From the NCBI GenBank assembly GCA_963704545.1, contig OY969915.1, positions 1,302,001 to 1,366,000 of the forward strand: DNA of 64,000 nt, read 5' to 3'. Origin of the DNA: VRUE01 sp963704545. Its GTDB lineage: Bacteria; Actinomycetota; Thermoleophilia; Solirubrobacterales; 70-9. The position numbers and the translations under genes were made by a program. Numbering within the stretch: position 1 is the first letter of the stretch; each line of letters begins with the position of its first letter. This document shows, in pieces, positions 32,371-40,944 of this stretch. The notes under the pieces are model-generated. The model was given only the letters and a program-made list of their open reading frames with translations, made no database searches and was not told the origin of the DNA.

Positions 32371-33318
32371 ATGCCGACCGAGCACAAACCCGTTCTCGCT
32401 CCGGAGCTGGTCGCCCTGCTGGCGCCCGAGCCGGGGCAGACCGCGGTCGACTGCACCTTCGGCGGCGGCGGCCACGCCCGCCACGTCGCCAAGGCGCTCG
32501 GGCCGAGCGGGACGCTCGTCTGCATCGACCGCGACCCGGCCGCTGAGGCCCGCTTCGAGGCGTTCGCCGCCGAGGCCCCTTGCGCGACCCGCCTGCTCAG
32601 CGCCGATTTCGCGGCAGGTCTTCGCACCCTGCGCGGCGAAGGCATCCACCCAGAGATGGTCTACATGGATCTGGGGATGTCCTCGATGCAGGTCGACGCC
32701 TGGGAGCGAGGCTTCTCCTATTCCTACGACGCGCCGCTCGACATGCGGATGGACACGCGCCAGCAACTGAGCGCCGCCGACATCGTCAACGAGTGGCCCG
32801 AGGCGCGCCTGGCCCAGGCGCTGCGCCGCTTCGGCGAGGAGCGCTACGCGGGCGGGATCGCTCGCGAGATCGCCCGCCGCCGGCCGCTCACCACAACCTC
32901 CGAGCTCGTTGACGCGATCAAAGCGGGCATGCCCGCCTCGGCCCGCTTCGGCGGCGGCCACCCGGCCAAGCGAACCTTCCAGGCGATCCGGATCGCCGTC
33001 AACGGCGAGCTCGACTCGCTCGAGGACGCGCTGCCCACGGCCTGGGGAATGCTGCCGGTCGGCGGCCGCCTTGCCGCGATCTCCTTCCACTCGCTGGAGG
33101 ACCGCCGGGTGAAGCGCTTCATGGCGGAGCGCGCGCGCGGCTGCGTCTGCCCACCCGAGCTGCCCGTCTGCGTCTGCGGCCGCGAGCCCGAAGCCGAGCT
33201 GCTGACCCGCCGCGCCGTCGCTCCCGGCCCCGACGAGATGGCCGCCAACCCGCGCTCGAAGTCGGCCCACCTGCGCGCCGCGGTCAAGGTCGCCGAGCCG
33301 GTCGAGGTGGGGGCCTGA
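32371..33318 (+). CDS. rsmH: 16S rRNA (cytosine(1402)-N(4))-methyltransferase
   Basis: 315 residues from ATG 32371 (MPTEHKPVLAPEL). Methylates C1402 in the ribosomal decoding centre. Motifs: VDCTFGGGGHARHV (SAM loop), the MVYMDLGMSSMQVD segment, DMRMD, RRRPLTTTSELV, HPAKRTFQAIRIAVN and AISFHSLEDRRVKRF. Full length. Its stop overlaps the next ATG (TGATG). Confidence 0.95.
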   Translation: MPTEHKPVLAPELVALLAPEPGQTAVDCTFGGGGHARHVAKALGPSGTLVCIDRDPAAEARFEAFAAEAPCATRLLSADFAAGLRTLRGEGIHPEMVYMDLGMSSMQVDAWERGFSYSYDAPLDMRMDTRQQLSAADIVNEWPEARLAQALRRFGEERYAGGIAREIARRRPLTTTSELVDAIKAGMPASARFGGGHPAKRTFQAIRIAVNGELDSLEDALPTAWGMLPVGGRLAAISFHSLEDRRVKRFMAERARGCVCPPELPVCVCGREPEAELLTRRAVAPGPDEMAANPRSKSAHLRAAVKVAEPVEVGA

Positions 33319-33848
33319 TGGCCGCCGCCGCGCCGGCACGAACGGCGGCGCCGGCACGGGCGCCTGTCCGCAGGAAGCGCCCCGCGCTCAGGGCCGCGCC
33401 TGTCCGCAAGCCGGCGCGCAAAGCTCCTCCGCCGCGACGGGCACCGGCCCGCCGCCCGGGCGCCCAGCTGATCCCGATCGCTGTCGGCACGGCGACGGCG
33501 GTCCGCCACCTTCCCGACTCCAGCCTGATGGTGCGGATGACGCGCGGCCGCGCCTGGATCGGCGTGCTCGGGCTGCTGCTGGCCGGGATCGTCGCCCTCA
33601 ACGTGATCACGCTCAGCCTTGCCGCGACCGCCGGGCACATCGACCAGAACATCCAGGCGCTCGACCAGGAGAACTCGATCCTGCGCAGCCGCGACGCGCA
33701 GCGCTCCGGCGCGGCGCGGGTGCGCCACGACGCCGCGGCGCTTGGACTGACGGTCGCCACCGCGGACGGGATCGGCTTCGTCAAGGCCGGCCCGCGTGAC
33801 GTCGCCGTCGCCGCCCAGCGACTCGCCGCGGCCGGCTCGGGTTACTAG
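33318..33848 (+). CDS. ftsL: FtsL-like septum protein
   Basis: 176 residues. A long basic Ala/Pro/Arg N-terminal tail (about 1-50), one membrane span (about 80-100, IGVLGLLLAGIVALNVITL), and a short coiled-coil region (IDQNIQALDQENSILRSRDAQ). Position between rsmH and ftsI and this layout identify FtsL, which bridges FtsQ/DivIB to FtsW-FtsI. Sequence similarity in this family is low, so the call rests on layout and place. Confidence 0.82.
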   Translation: MAAAAPARTAAPARAPVRRKRPALRAAPVRKPARKAPPPRRAPARRPGAQLIPIAVGTATAVRHLPDSSLMVRMTRGRAWIGVLGLLLAGIVALNVITLSLAATAGHIDQNIQALDQENSILRSRDAQRSGAARVRHDAAALGLTVATADGIGFVKAGPRDVAVAAQRLAAAGSGY

Positions 33849-33861
33849 GGGATCCCTGCCG

Positions 33862-35514
33862 GTGCGGGTGATCGAGCGGAGGATCGGCCTTCTCTTCGCC
33901 GTCTTCCTCCTCTGCTTCCTGGTCGTGATCGCACGGGCGTTCTGGCTGCAGGGCGTACAGGGCGCGCAGCTCGCGTCCCAGGCGGTCAACCAGCAGACCC
34001 AGTCGATCCTGCTGCCGAGCCTGCGCGGGAGCGTGCTCGACCGCCACGGCAACGAGCTCGCCGCCTCCGAAGACGCCGCCACGATCTTCGCCATCCCCTC
34101 CGAAGTGCGGAAGCCGGCGCTGGCGGCGGAGAAACTGGCGCCGATCCTCGATCTGCCCGAGAGCGAGGTGCTGGCCGAGCTGACCGCCGAATCGGGTTAC
34201 GCGGCCCTGGCCCACAAAGTCGACCTGCCGACGACGCAGCGAATCGAACGCCTTGGCCTGGTGGGGATCGGCGAGGATCCCGACAGCAGGCGGACCTATC
34301 CGCAGGGGGAGATGGCCGCACAGGTGATCGGCGCCGTCGGGTCCGAAGACGAGGGACTGACGGGCCTGGAGAGCAGCGAGGACGGGGTGCTGCGCGGTGA
34401 CGACGGCGAACGGCAGATCGTCACCGACGCCAAGGGCGACACGATCCGGCTGGAAACGATCGACGAGGCCGAGGACGGCGAGGACATCCAGCTGACGCTC
34501 GACCCGGCGATCCAGGGGAGCGCCGAGCAGGCTCTGGCCGAAGTCGGCGAAGCGTATGCGCCGAAGGGGGCGACGGCGATCGTGATGGACCCGCGCAGCT
34601 CGGAGGTCCTGGCGATGGCCAACTGGCCGCCGGTCGACCCGAGCGACCTCTCCAGCGCCGACCCCGAGGACCTCCTGAACCGGGCGACCGGCTTCACCTA
34701 CGAGCCGGGCTCCACCTTCAAGGCGTTCACGGTTGCGGCGGCGCTCGAGGACCGGCTCGTCACGCCGGCCTCGGCCTTCACGCTGCCGCCGACGATCCAG
34801 GTCGCCGACCGCGTCATCGAGGAGTCCCATGCGCGGGGAACCGAAACCCTCTCCGTGGCGGAAATCCTCGCCCACTCCTCCAACGTCGGCGCGGTGACGA
34901 TCGGGTTGCAGCTGGGCAGCACGAAATTCAGCCGCTGGATCGAGCGCTTCGGGTTCGGACGTCCGAGCGGGGTCGAGTTCCCCGCCGAGGAGCAGGGGAT
35001 CGTGCCGGCGCTCGAGGACTACTCGGGCTCGACGATGGGCAACCTGCCGCTCGGGCAGGGGCTCTCGGTGACGCCGATGCAGATGATGGCCGGCTACCAG
35101 GCGATCGCCAACGGCGGGCTACTGCGCCGCCCACAGCTGATCGAGGAGGTCGGCGGAGAGGCCGTGGAGGAGCCGCGCGGGCACCGGGTGTTTGGTGCCG
35201 ACGTCGCGGCGCAGGTGCGGGAGATGCTCGAGGGGGTGCTGGAAGCGGGCGGCACCGCCTCGGCGGTCAGCGTGCCCGGCTACACGCTGGCGGGCAAGAC
35301 CGGAACCGCCGAGGTCGCCGAAAACGGGACCTACTCCGAGACCAAGTACGTCGCCTCCTTCATCGGCTTCGCCCCGGCGCGGGACCCGCGGCTGCTGGTC
35401 GGGGTGGTGGTTGATCAGCCGCAGGGGGACATCTACGGGGGGTCGGTGGCTGCTCCCGCGTTCGGGAGAATTGCAGCGTTTGCGTTGCCTTATCTCGGTG
35501 TGGCTCCCGAATAG
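33862..35514 (+). CDS. ftsI: Septal peptidoglycan transpeptidase (PBP2/3 class)
   Basis: 550 residues from GTG 33862 (VRVIERRIGLLF), with AGGGGA 9 nt upstream; a longer frame from 33796 would overlap ftsL. One N-terminal span (about 6-24), a dimerisation domain, and the transpeptidase motifs: SxxK in PGSTFKAFT, SxN in AHSSNVG, and KTG in LAGKTGTAEV. Makes septal crosslinks with FtsW. Ends just before the family-A element that separates it from murE. Confidence 0.93.
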   Translation: MRVIERRIGLLFAVFLLCFLVVIARAFWLQGVQGAQLASQAVNQQTQSILLPSLRGSVLDRHGNELAASEDAATIFAIPSEVRKPALAAEKLAPILDLPESEVLAELTAESGYAALAHKVDLPTTQRIERLGLVGIGEDPDSRRTYPQGEMAAQVIGAVGSEDEGLTGLESSEDGVLRGDDGERQIVTDAKGDTIRLETIDEAEDGEDIQLTLDPAIQGSAEQALAEVGEAYAPKGATAIVMDPRSSEVLAMANWPPVDPSDLSSADPEDLLNRATGFTYEPGSTFKAFTVAAALEDRLVTPASAFTLPPTIQVADRVIEESHARGTETLSVAEILAHSSNVGAVTIGLQLGSTKFSRWIERFGFGRPSGVEFPAEEQGIVPALEDYSGSTMGNLPLGQGLSVTPMQMMAGYQAIANGGLLRRPQLIEEVGGEAVEEPRGHRVFGADVAAQVREMLEGVLEAGGTASAVSVPGYTLAGKTGTAEVAENGTYSETKYVASFIGFAPARDPRLLVGVVVDQPQGDIYGGSVAAPAFGRIAAFALPYLGVAPE

Positions 35515-35520
35515 GGGTGG

Positions 35521-35596
35521 GGGCGTCGGGCACCCCTCCCCAAAACGCGCGGCGGGAGCCGCGCTTGAGTGTTTTGGGGAGGGGTGCCCGACGCCC
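35521..35596. repeat. Family-A palindromic element, copy A2
   Basis: Perfect 26-bp arms (35521-35546 and 35571-35596) with a 24-nt loop whose inner part GCGCGGC/GCCGCGC also pairs. It lies 6 nt after the ftsI stop and 4 nt before the murE -10 box. The loop differs from A1 and A3 at two bases only. Confidence 0.85.
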
Positions 35597-35600
35597 TTCT

Positions 35601-35606
35601 TAGAAT
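35601..35606 (+). promoter_or_regulatory. Leaderless-type -10 box of murE (TAGAAT)
   Basis: TAGAAT ends 7 nt before GTG 35614 and directly follows the A2 palindrome. It suggests that murE-murF-mraY are transcribed from their own promoter inside the division cluster. Confidence 0.55.
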
Positions 35607-35613
35607 CGAGCGC

Positions 35614-37146
35614 GTGAAGCTGCTTGATCTGATCGTCGGTGGCGAGACCGGTGGGACCCCCGGAGATGTTGGTGCGGAAGCTTTTCAGGGCCGGATCGTT
35701 GGAGATCCCGCCGTCGAGGTGGGGTCTCTTGCTTATGACAGCCGAAAAGTTGGGTCCGGGACGCTGTTTTTTTGCGTGCCGGGTGAGAAGGCCGATGGGC
35801 ATGAGTTTGCGGGTGCGGCTGTGGAGGCCGGGGCGGTTGGGTTGGTGGTGGAGCGGGAGTTGGATCTGGATGTGACGCAGGTGGTGGTGGCGGATGCGCG
35901 GGCGGCTATGGCGCCGCTGGCGGCGCGGTTCTTCGGCGATCCGACGGCGGAGCTGCGGGTCGTGGGGGTGACGGGGACGAACGGGAAGACGACGACGGCA
36001 TTCCTGATCCGCGAGGTGCTGGAGGCGGCCGGAGTCCAGTGCGGGCTGCTGGGGACGGTGCGCCAGGTGGTCGGCGGCGTGGAGGAAGGGGTCGAGCGAA
36101 CGACGCCCGAGGCGATCGACCTGCAGGCGACCTTCCGGCGGATGCTCGAGGCGGGGGACAGCGCCTGTGCGATGGAGGTCTCCTCGCACGCGCTCGCCCT
36201 GCACCGGGCCGACGCGATCCACTTCGAGGTGGCCCTCTTCACCAATCTCACCCAGGACCACCTCGACTTCCACCGCACGATGGAGGAGTACTTCGAATCG
36301 AAGCGGCTGCTGTTCGAGATGGATCCCCGAACGTCGATCGTCAACGTCGACGACCCCTACGGCCGCCGCCTGGCCGAGGAGCTCGAGTGCGTCACCTTCT
36401 CCGCCGCCGCCGCCGAGGCCGATTTCGCCGCCCGCGACGTCTCCTTCGACGCCGCCGGCGCCCAGTTCACCGTGAAAACCCCGCCGACGGGACGAAATCC
36501 GCTGCCATGCGGCGGATTTCGGCCCGTCGGCGGGGAGGTTGGGGTGCGGACCCGGCTGCCGGGGGACTTCAACGTCGCCAACGCGCTGGGGGCGTTTGCG
36601 GCGGCTCGGGCGCTTGGGGTGGATCCGGCGCTCGCGGCCGAGGGGTTGGCGCGGGCCGAGCGGGTGCCGGGGCGCTTCGAGCCGGTTGACGAGGGCCAGG
36701 GATTCGCGGTGCTCGTCGACTACGCCCACACTCCGGACTCGCTGGAGAACGTGCTGCGGGCGGCGCGGCGGCTGACCGCGGGCGAGGTGATCGTCGTCTT
36801 CGGCGCAGGTGGCGACCGCGACCGCGAGAAGCGGCCGCTGATGGGCCGGGCGGCCGCAGAGCTGGCGGATCTGGCGATCGTCACCTCCGACAACCCGCGC
36901 TCGGAGGACCCGGGGTCGATCGTCGCCGAGGTCCTCGCCGGGACCGAGAACGGCGCGGCGGTGGCGGCGATCGAGGTCGAGCCCGACCGGCGTGCGGCGA
37001 TCGCCCTCGCCCTCGGCCGGGCACGGCCGGGCGACGCCGTCGTCATCGCCGGCAAGGGCCACGAGCAGGGCCAGGAGTTCGAGGACGGGCGCAAGATCCC
37101 CTTCGACGACCGCGAGATCGCGCGAGAGGAGCTGCGGAGGCTTTGA
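35614..37146 (+). CDS. murE: UDP-MurNAc-tripeptide ligase with a palindrome-encoded insertion
   Basis: 510 residues from GTG 35614. Adds the third residue (meso-DAP or Lys) to UDP-MurNAc-L-Ala-D-Glu. Motifs: an N-terminal YDSRKV domain, ATP loop GTNGKTTT, the carbamylated-Lys region HxLDFH (TQDHLDFH), and C-terminal DYAHTPDSLENVL plus TSDNPRSEDP. The DNPR form (about 424-427) is that of DAP-adding enzymes. Residues about 289-307 (PPTGRNPLPCGGFRPVGG) come from a near-perfect 57-bp palindrome and interrupt the usual central domain strand. Confidence 0.93.
   Translation: MKLLDLIVGGETGGTPGDVGAEAFQGRIVGDPAVEVGSLAYDSRKVGSGTLFFCVPGEKADGHEFAGAAVEAGAVGLVVERELDLDVTQVVVADARAAMAPLAARFFGDPTAELRVVGVTGTNGKTTTAFLIREVLEAAGVQCGLLGTVRQVVGGVEEGVERTTPEAIDLQATFRRMLEAGDSACAMEVSSHALALHRADAIHFEVALFTNLTQDHLDFHRTMEEYFESKRLLFEMDPRTSIVNVDDPYGRRLAEELECVTFSAAAAEADFAARDVSFDAAGAQFTVKTPPTGRNPLPCGGFRPVGGEVGVRTRLPGDFNVANALGAFAAARALGVDPALAAEGLARAERVPGRFEPVDEGQGFAVLVDYAHTPDSLENVLRAARRLTAGEVIVVFGAGGDRDREKRPLMGRAAAELADLAIVTSDNPRSEDPGSIVAEVLAGTENGAAVAAIEVEPDRRAAIALALGRARPGDAVVIAGKGHEQGQEFEDGRKIPFDDREIAREELRRL
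36479..36535. repeat. In-frame palindrome inside murE
   Basis: 24-bp arms (36479-36502 and 36512-36535; 23 of 24 paired) with a 9-nt loop, 57 bp in all, a multiple of three. It is read as protein within the MurE central domain. The core is unlike families A-C. Confidence 0.8.
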
Positions 37147-38477
37147 AGCTGCTGCCCGAGCAGATCTCGACGGTCACCCGTTCGAAACTGGTCGCGCGGG
37201 GCGAGTCCAGCTACCCGAAGCGGGCGACGATCGACTCCAGCGAGAGCGCCCGCGGCGACCTCTTCTTCGGCCTGCGCGGCGAGCGGGTCGACGGCGGCGA
37301 GTTCGCCGCGGCGGCGATCGAGAACGGGGCCTGGGGAGTCGTCGTACGCCCCGAGCACGCCGAGGGCCTGCCCAACGCCTGGACCTTCGTCACCGAGGAC
37401 CCGCTCGCCGGGCTGCAGGCGCTGGCTCGCGGTTGGCGCCGCACCCTCGCCGCCCGCGTCATCGGCATCACCGGCTCGGTCGGCAAGACCTCGGTCAAGG
37501 ACATCGCCCGGGCGCTGCTTCCCGGCGAGGTGCACGCCAACCGCGAGAACCTCAACACCGAGATCGGCCTGCCGCTCAGCGTGCTCGAGGCGCAGGAGGG
37601 GACGAGGACGCTGGTGCTGGAGATGGCGATGCGCGGTCCCGGCCAGATCGCCCAGCTGGCCTCGATCGCCGAGCCCGAATACGCGGTGATCACCAACGTC
37701 GGGCCGGTCCACGTCGAGCTGCTGGGGTCGGTCGACGCGATCGCAGCGGCCAAGGCGGAGGTGCTGCAGGCCCTGCCCCGCACCGGCGTCGCGATCGTCC
37801 CGGTCGACGCCGGTCCCCTGGAGCCGCATCTCGAGAAAGCACCGAGCCTGCTCCGCTTCGGCCCCGGCGGGGACGTGCAGGTGGTCGAGAGCCGGGTCGC
37901 GGACGGCGTCACCGACGCCCTGATCGAGACCCCGAACGGGTGCCAGTACTTCCACTTCCCCTTCGCCGAGGCGCACAACCTGGAGAACGCGCTCGCTGCG
38001 GTCGCCGCCGGGGTCGCCCTGGGCGCGCCACTCGCCGAGATGGCCGACCGCGTTGCGAACATAGGCTTCTCACGCTTCCGGGGCGAGCGCCTCGAGATGG
38101 GCGACGGGATCGTCCTGGTGAACGACTGCTACAACGCCAACCCAGTCTCGATGCGCGCCGCGCTCAACCACCTCGCCTCGATCGGGGACGGGCGGCGCAT
38201 CGCCGTGCTCGGCGAGATGGCCGAGCTCGGCCCCGACGGTCCCGCCTACCACCGGGAGATCGGCGAGCGGGCGCGCGCCGCCGAGGTCGGCCTCCTGGTC
38301 GGCGTCGGCGAGCCCGCCCGCGAGTACGGCCCCGACGAGCTGGTCGGCACGCCCGAGGAGGCGGCCGAGCTGCTTGCCGCTCAACTGGAGCCGGGCGACA
38401 CGGTCCTGGTCAAGGGCTCCCGCTCGGCCGGCCTGGAGGCCGTCGCCGAGACCCTGGGGGAGCTGCTCGATGGGTGA
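37143..38477 (+). CDS. murF: UDP-MurNAc-tripeptide--D-Ala-D-Ala ligase
   Basis: 444 residues, TTG start in a TTGA overlap with murE. Completes the pentapeptide. N-terminal substrate domain (ATIDSSESARGDLFFGLRG), ATP loop GITGSVGKTSVKD, NTEIGLPL, and C-terminal VLVNDCYNANPVSMRAAL plus GEMAELGPD. Full length. Confidence 0.94.
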   Translation: MKLLPEQISTVTRSKLVARGESSYPKRATIDSSESARGDLFFGLRGERVDGGEFAAAAIENGAWGVVVRPEHAEGLPNAWTFVTEDPLAGLQALARGWRRTLAARVIGITGSVGKTSVKDIARALLPGEVHANRENLNTEIGLPLSVLEAQEGTRTLVLEMAMRGPGQIAQLASIAEPEYAVITNVGPVHVELLGSVDAIAAAKAEVLQALPRTGVAIVPVDAGPLEPHLEKAPSLLRFGPGGDVQVVESRVADGVTDALIETPNGCQYFHFPFAEAHNLENALAAVAAGVALGAPLAEMADRVANIGFSRFRGERLEMGDGIVLVNDCYNANPVSMRAALNHLASIGDGRRIAVLGEMAELGPDGPAYHREIGERARAAEVGLLVGVGEPAREYGPDELVGTPEEAAELLAAQLEPGDTVLVKGSRSAGLEAVAETLGELLDG

Positions 38478-39444
38478 AGTCCTGATCGCCGGCATGGCGG
38501 CGATGCTGATCTGCATCTTCCTCGGCCCGAAGTTCATCGAGTTCCTGCGGGTGAAGGAGTTCGGCCAGCACATCCGCGAGGACGGGCCTCAGGAGCACCA
38601 CGCCAAGGCCGGCACGCCGACGATGGGTGGGCTGATCGTCTTCGCCTCGATCTGCGTGCCCTACCTCGTCCTCTCCGACCGCGACCCGCAGAGCCTGGCC
38701 GTCTTCGGCGTCGCGATGGGCTGCGCGGCGCTCGGCTTCGCCGACGACTTCATCAAGATCGTCAAGCGGCGCTCACTCGGCCTCTCGGCTCGCTGGAAGA
38801 TCCTCTTCCAGGTCTTCCTGGCCCTGGGTCTGTGGTGGGTGGCACGCCACGAGGTCGGGCTCGAGCCGGTCCTCTACTTCCGCATCGGCGATGCCAGCAT
38901 CGATCTCGGCCCGGTCCTCTATTTCGTCCTCGTCTTCCTCGTCATCGCCGGCACCTCCAACGGGGTCAACCTCACCGACGGCCTCGACGGCCTCGCCGCC
39001 GGCTCCTGCGCGATCGTCCTCCTCGCCTACACGGCGATCGCCTTCGTCACCAACGAGCAGCAGAACCTGGCGCTGCTCTCGGCCTGTCTGGTCGGCGCCT
39101 GTGTCGGCTTCCTCTGGTTCAACGCCTTCCCGGCATCGATATTCATGGGGGACACCGGCTCGCTCGGATTGGGGGGAGCGATCGGCGCCCTTGCGGTGAT
39201 GACCCAGACCGAGGTGCTGTTGATCATCATCGGCGGCATCTTCGTGATCGAGGCGCTCTCGGTCGCGATCCAGGTCTTCTCCTTCAAGACATTCCGCCGC
39301 CGCGTCCTGCTGATGGCGCCGCTGCACCACCACTTCGAGATGATGGCGTGGTCGGAGACCAAGATCATGCTCCGCTTCTGGATCGTCGCCGCTGTTTGCT
39401 CCGGGATCGGGTTCACGCTTTATCAGCAGTCGATCGGGCGGTAG
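38470..39444 (+). CDS. mraY: Phospho-MurNAc-pentapeptide transferase
   Basis: 324 residues, overlapping murF by 8 nt. Integral membrane enzyme that makes lipid I on undecaprenyl phosphate. Motifs: KAGTPTMGG, FADDFIK, NLTDGLDGLAAG, the FMGDTGSLGLGG loop with catalytic Asp, and LHHHFE. Ten spans expected. Ends just before the A3 element. Confidence 0.95.
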   Translation: MGEVLIAGMAAMLICIFLGPKFIEFLRVKEFGQHIREDGPQEHHAKAGTPTMGGLIVFASICVPYLVLSDRDPQSLAVFGVAMGCAALGFADDFIKIVKRRSLGLSARWKILFQVFLALGLWWVARHEVGLEPVLYFRIGDASIDLGPVLYFVLVFLVIAGTSNGVNLTDGLDGLAAGSCAIVLLAYTAIAFVTNEQQNLALLSACLVGACVGFLWFNAFPASIFMGDTGSLGLGGAIGALAVMTQTEVLLIIIGGIFVIEALSVAIQVFSFKTFRRRVLLMAPLHHHFEMMAWSETKIMLRFWIVAAVCSGIGFTLYQQSIGR

Positions 39445-39449
39445 GGGTG

Positions 39450-39527
39450 GGGGCCTCGGGCACCCCTCCCCAAAACGCTCGGCGGGAGCCTCGCTTGAGT
39501 GTTTTGGGGAGGGGTGCCCGAGGCCCC
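39450..39527. repeat. Family-A palindromic element, copy A3
   Basis: Perfect 27-bp arms (39450-39476 and 39501-39527) around a 24-nt loop identical to that of A1. It separates mraY from murD. Confidence 0.85.
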
Positions 39528-39576
39528 TGGCCGCTATCGCACAGGGTCGACGGAGTCGAGCGCGAAGCTATCTCTG

Positions 39577-40944
39577 ATGTCCGCGCCGCCGCCTAGGAAG
39601 CTACGCCCGCAGCTGCCTGCTGGGCCGTTTCTGGTTGTGGGGTTGGCGCGGTCGGGGCAGGCTGTGGCGCGGATGTTGGCTCGGCGGGGGGAGGACGTGA
39701 CCGGGGTCGATTCTGGGCATCCGGATGGGGCGGCAGGGCTTCGGGAGGTTGGTGTCGAAGTCGTTCTGGATGCAGACGGACTGGCGCTCCTGGAGGGGGT
39801 GCGGACGGTGGTGAAGAGTCCCGGGGTGCCCCGGGAGGCGCCGGTGATCGCGGCCGCTCTGGAGCGGGGGGTCGACGTCCTTGGAGAGCTGGAGATTGCC
39901 TGGCGGGCTGTCCCGAACCGGTTCGTCGCGGTGACCGGGACCAACGGCAAGACGACCGTGGCCGAGTGGCTCGGGCACGTCTACCGGACCGCCGGCGAGC
40001 CGGTGGCGGTGGCCGGTAACGTCGGCACGCCGCTCTCGGCCCTGGCCGGCGAGGTCGAGCCCGACGCCACCGTCGTCTGCGAGGCCTCCAGCTTCCAGCT
40101 CGAGGACAGCGTCGCCTTCGCGCCCGAGTGTGCGGTCTTCCTCAACCTCGCCCCCGACCACCTCGACCGCCACGGGGACCTGGAGGCCTACCTCGAGGCC
40201 AAGCTGCGGATCTTCGCCAACCAGGGCAACGACGACCTCGCCGTCTACAACGCCGGCGACCCGGCTCTCGCTGGCGTCGACCTCGGCGGTTGCGCGCGCC
40301 GCGTCTCCTTCTGCACAGGCGGTGGGCCCGATTGCGAGGTGGCGCTGGCCGAGGGCACGATCTTCTACGACGGGGCGCCGCTTCTCTCCACCGGCGAGCT
40401 CGGCCTGCTCGGCGAGCACAACGTCTCCAATGCGATGGCCGTCGCGGCCGCGGCGCTCTCGATGGGGCTCGACCCCGATGCCGTGCGCGAGGGCCTGCGC
40501 GGCTTCGCCGGCGTCGCCCACCGGCTCGAGCAGGTGGGCGAGACCGGCGGCGTCCGCTTCGTCGACGACTCCAAGGCGACCAACGTCGCCTCGGCCACGG
40601 TCGGGCTGCGCGCCTTCGCCGGCGGCGTTCACGCGATCCTCGGTGGCAGCGAGAAGGGCGAGGCCTATGGGCCGTTGCTGGAGCCGGTGCGGGAGGTGTG
40701 CACCGCCTGCTACCTGACCGGCGCCTCGGCCGAGCGCCTGGCGGAGGCGCTGGCACCGGCGATCGAGTCCGGCATCGAGCTCCACCGCTGCGACGATCTG
40801 GGCGATGCGGTGCGCCGCGCCGCGGCGGCCGCCCGGCCCGGCGAGACGGTCCTGCTCTCGCCTGCCTGCGCCAGCTTCGACGCCTTCGAGAACTTCGAAC
40901 GCCGCGGCGAGCGCTTCCGCGAGCTGGTCGGGGAGCTCTCGTGA
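39577..40944 (+). CDS. murD: UDP-MurNAc-L-Ala--D-Glu ligase
   Basis: 455 residues from ATG 39577 (MSAPPPRKLRPQ). N-terminal Rossmann-like start (FLVVGLARSGQAVARML), ATP loop VTGTNGKTTVAEW, LNLAPDHLDRH, and C-terminal FVDDSKATNVAS and LLSPACASFDAFENFERRG. Adds D-Glu to UDP-MurNAc-L-Ala. The A3 palindrome upstream suggests a separate transcript from here to ftsQ. Confidence 0.94.
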   Translation: MSAPPPRKLRPQLPAGPFLVVGLARSGQAVARMLARRGEDVTGVDSGHPDGAAGLREVGVEVVLDADGLALLEGVRTVVKSPGVPREAPVIAAALERGVDVLGELEIAWRAVPNRFVAVTGTNGKTTVAEWLGHVYRTAGEPVAVAGNVGTPLSALAGEVEPDATVVCEASSFQLEDSVAFAPECAVFLNLAPDHLDRHGDLEAYLEAKLRIFANQGNDDLAVYNAGDPALAGVDLGGCARRVSFCTGGGPDCEVALAEGTIFYDGAPLLSTGELGLLGEHNVSNAMAVAAAALSMGLDPDAVREGLRGFAGVAHRLEQVGETGGVRFVDDSKATNVASATVGLRAFAGGVHAILGGSEKGEAYGPLLEPVREVCTACYLTGASAERLAEALAPAIESGIELHRCDDLGDAVRRAAAAARPGETVLLSPACASFDAFENFERRGERFRELVGELS

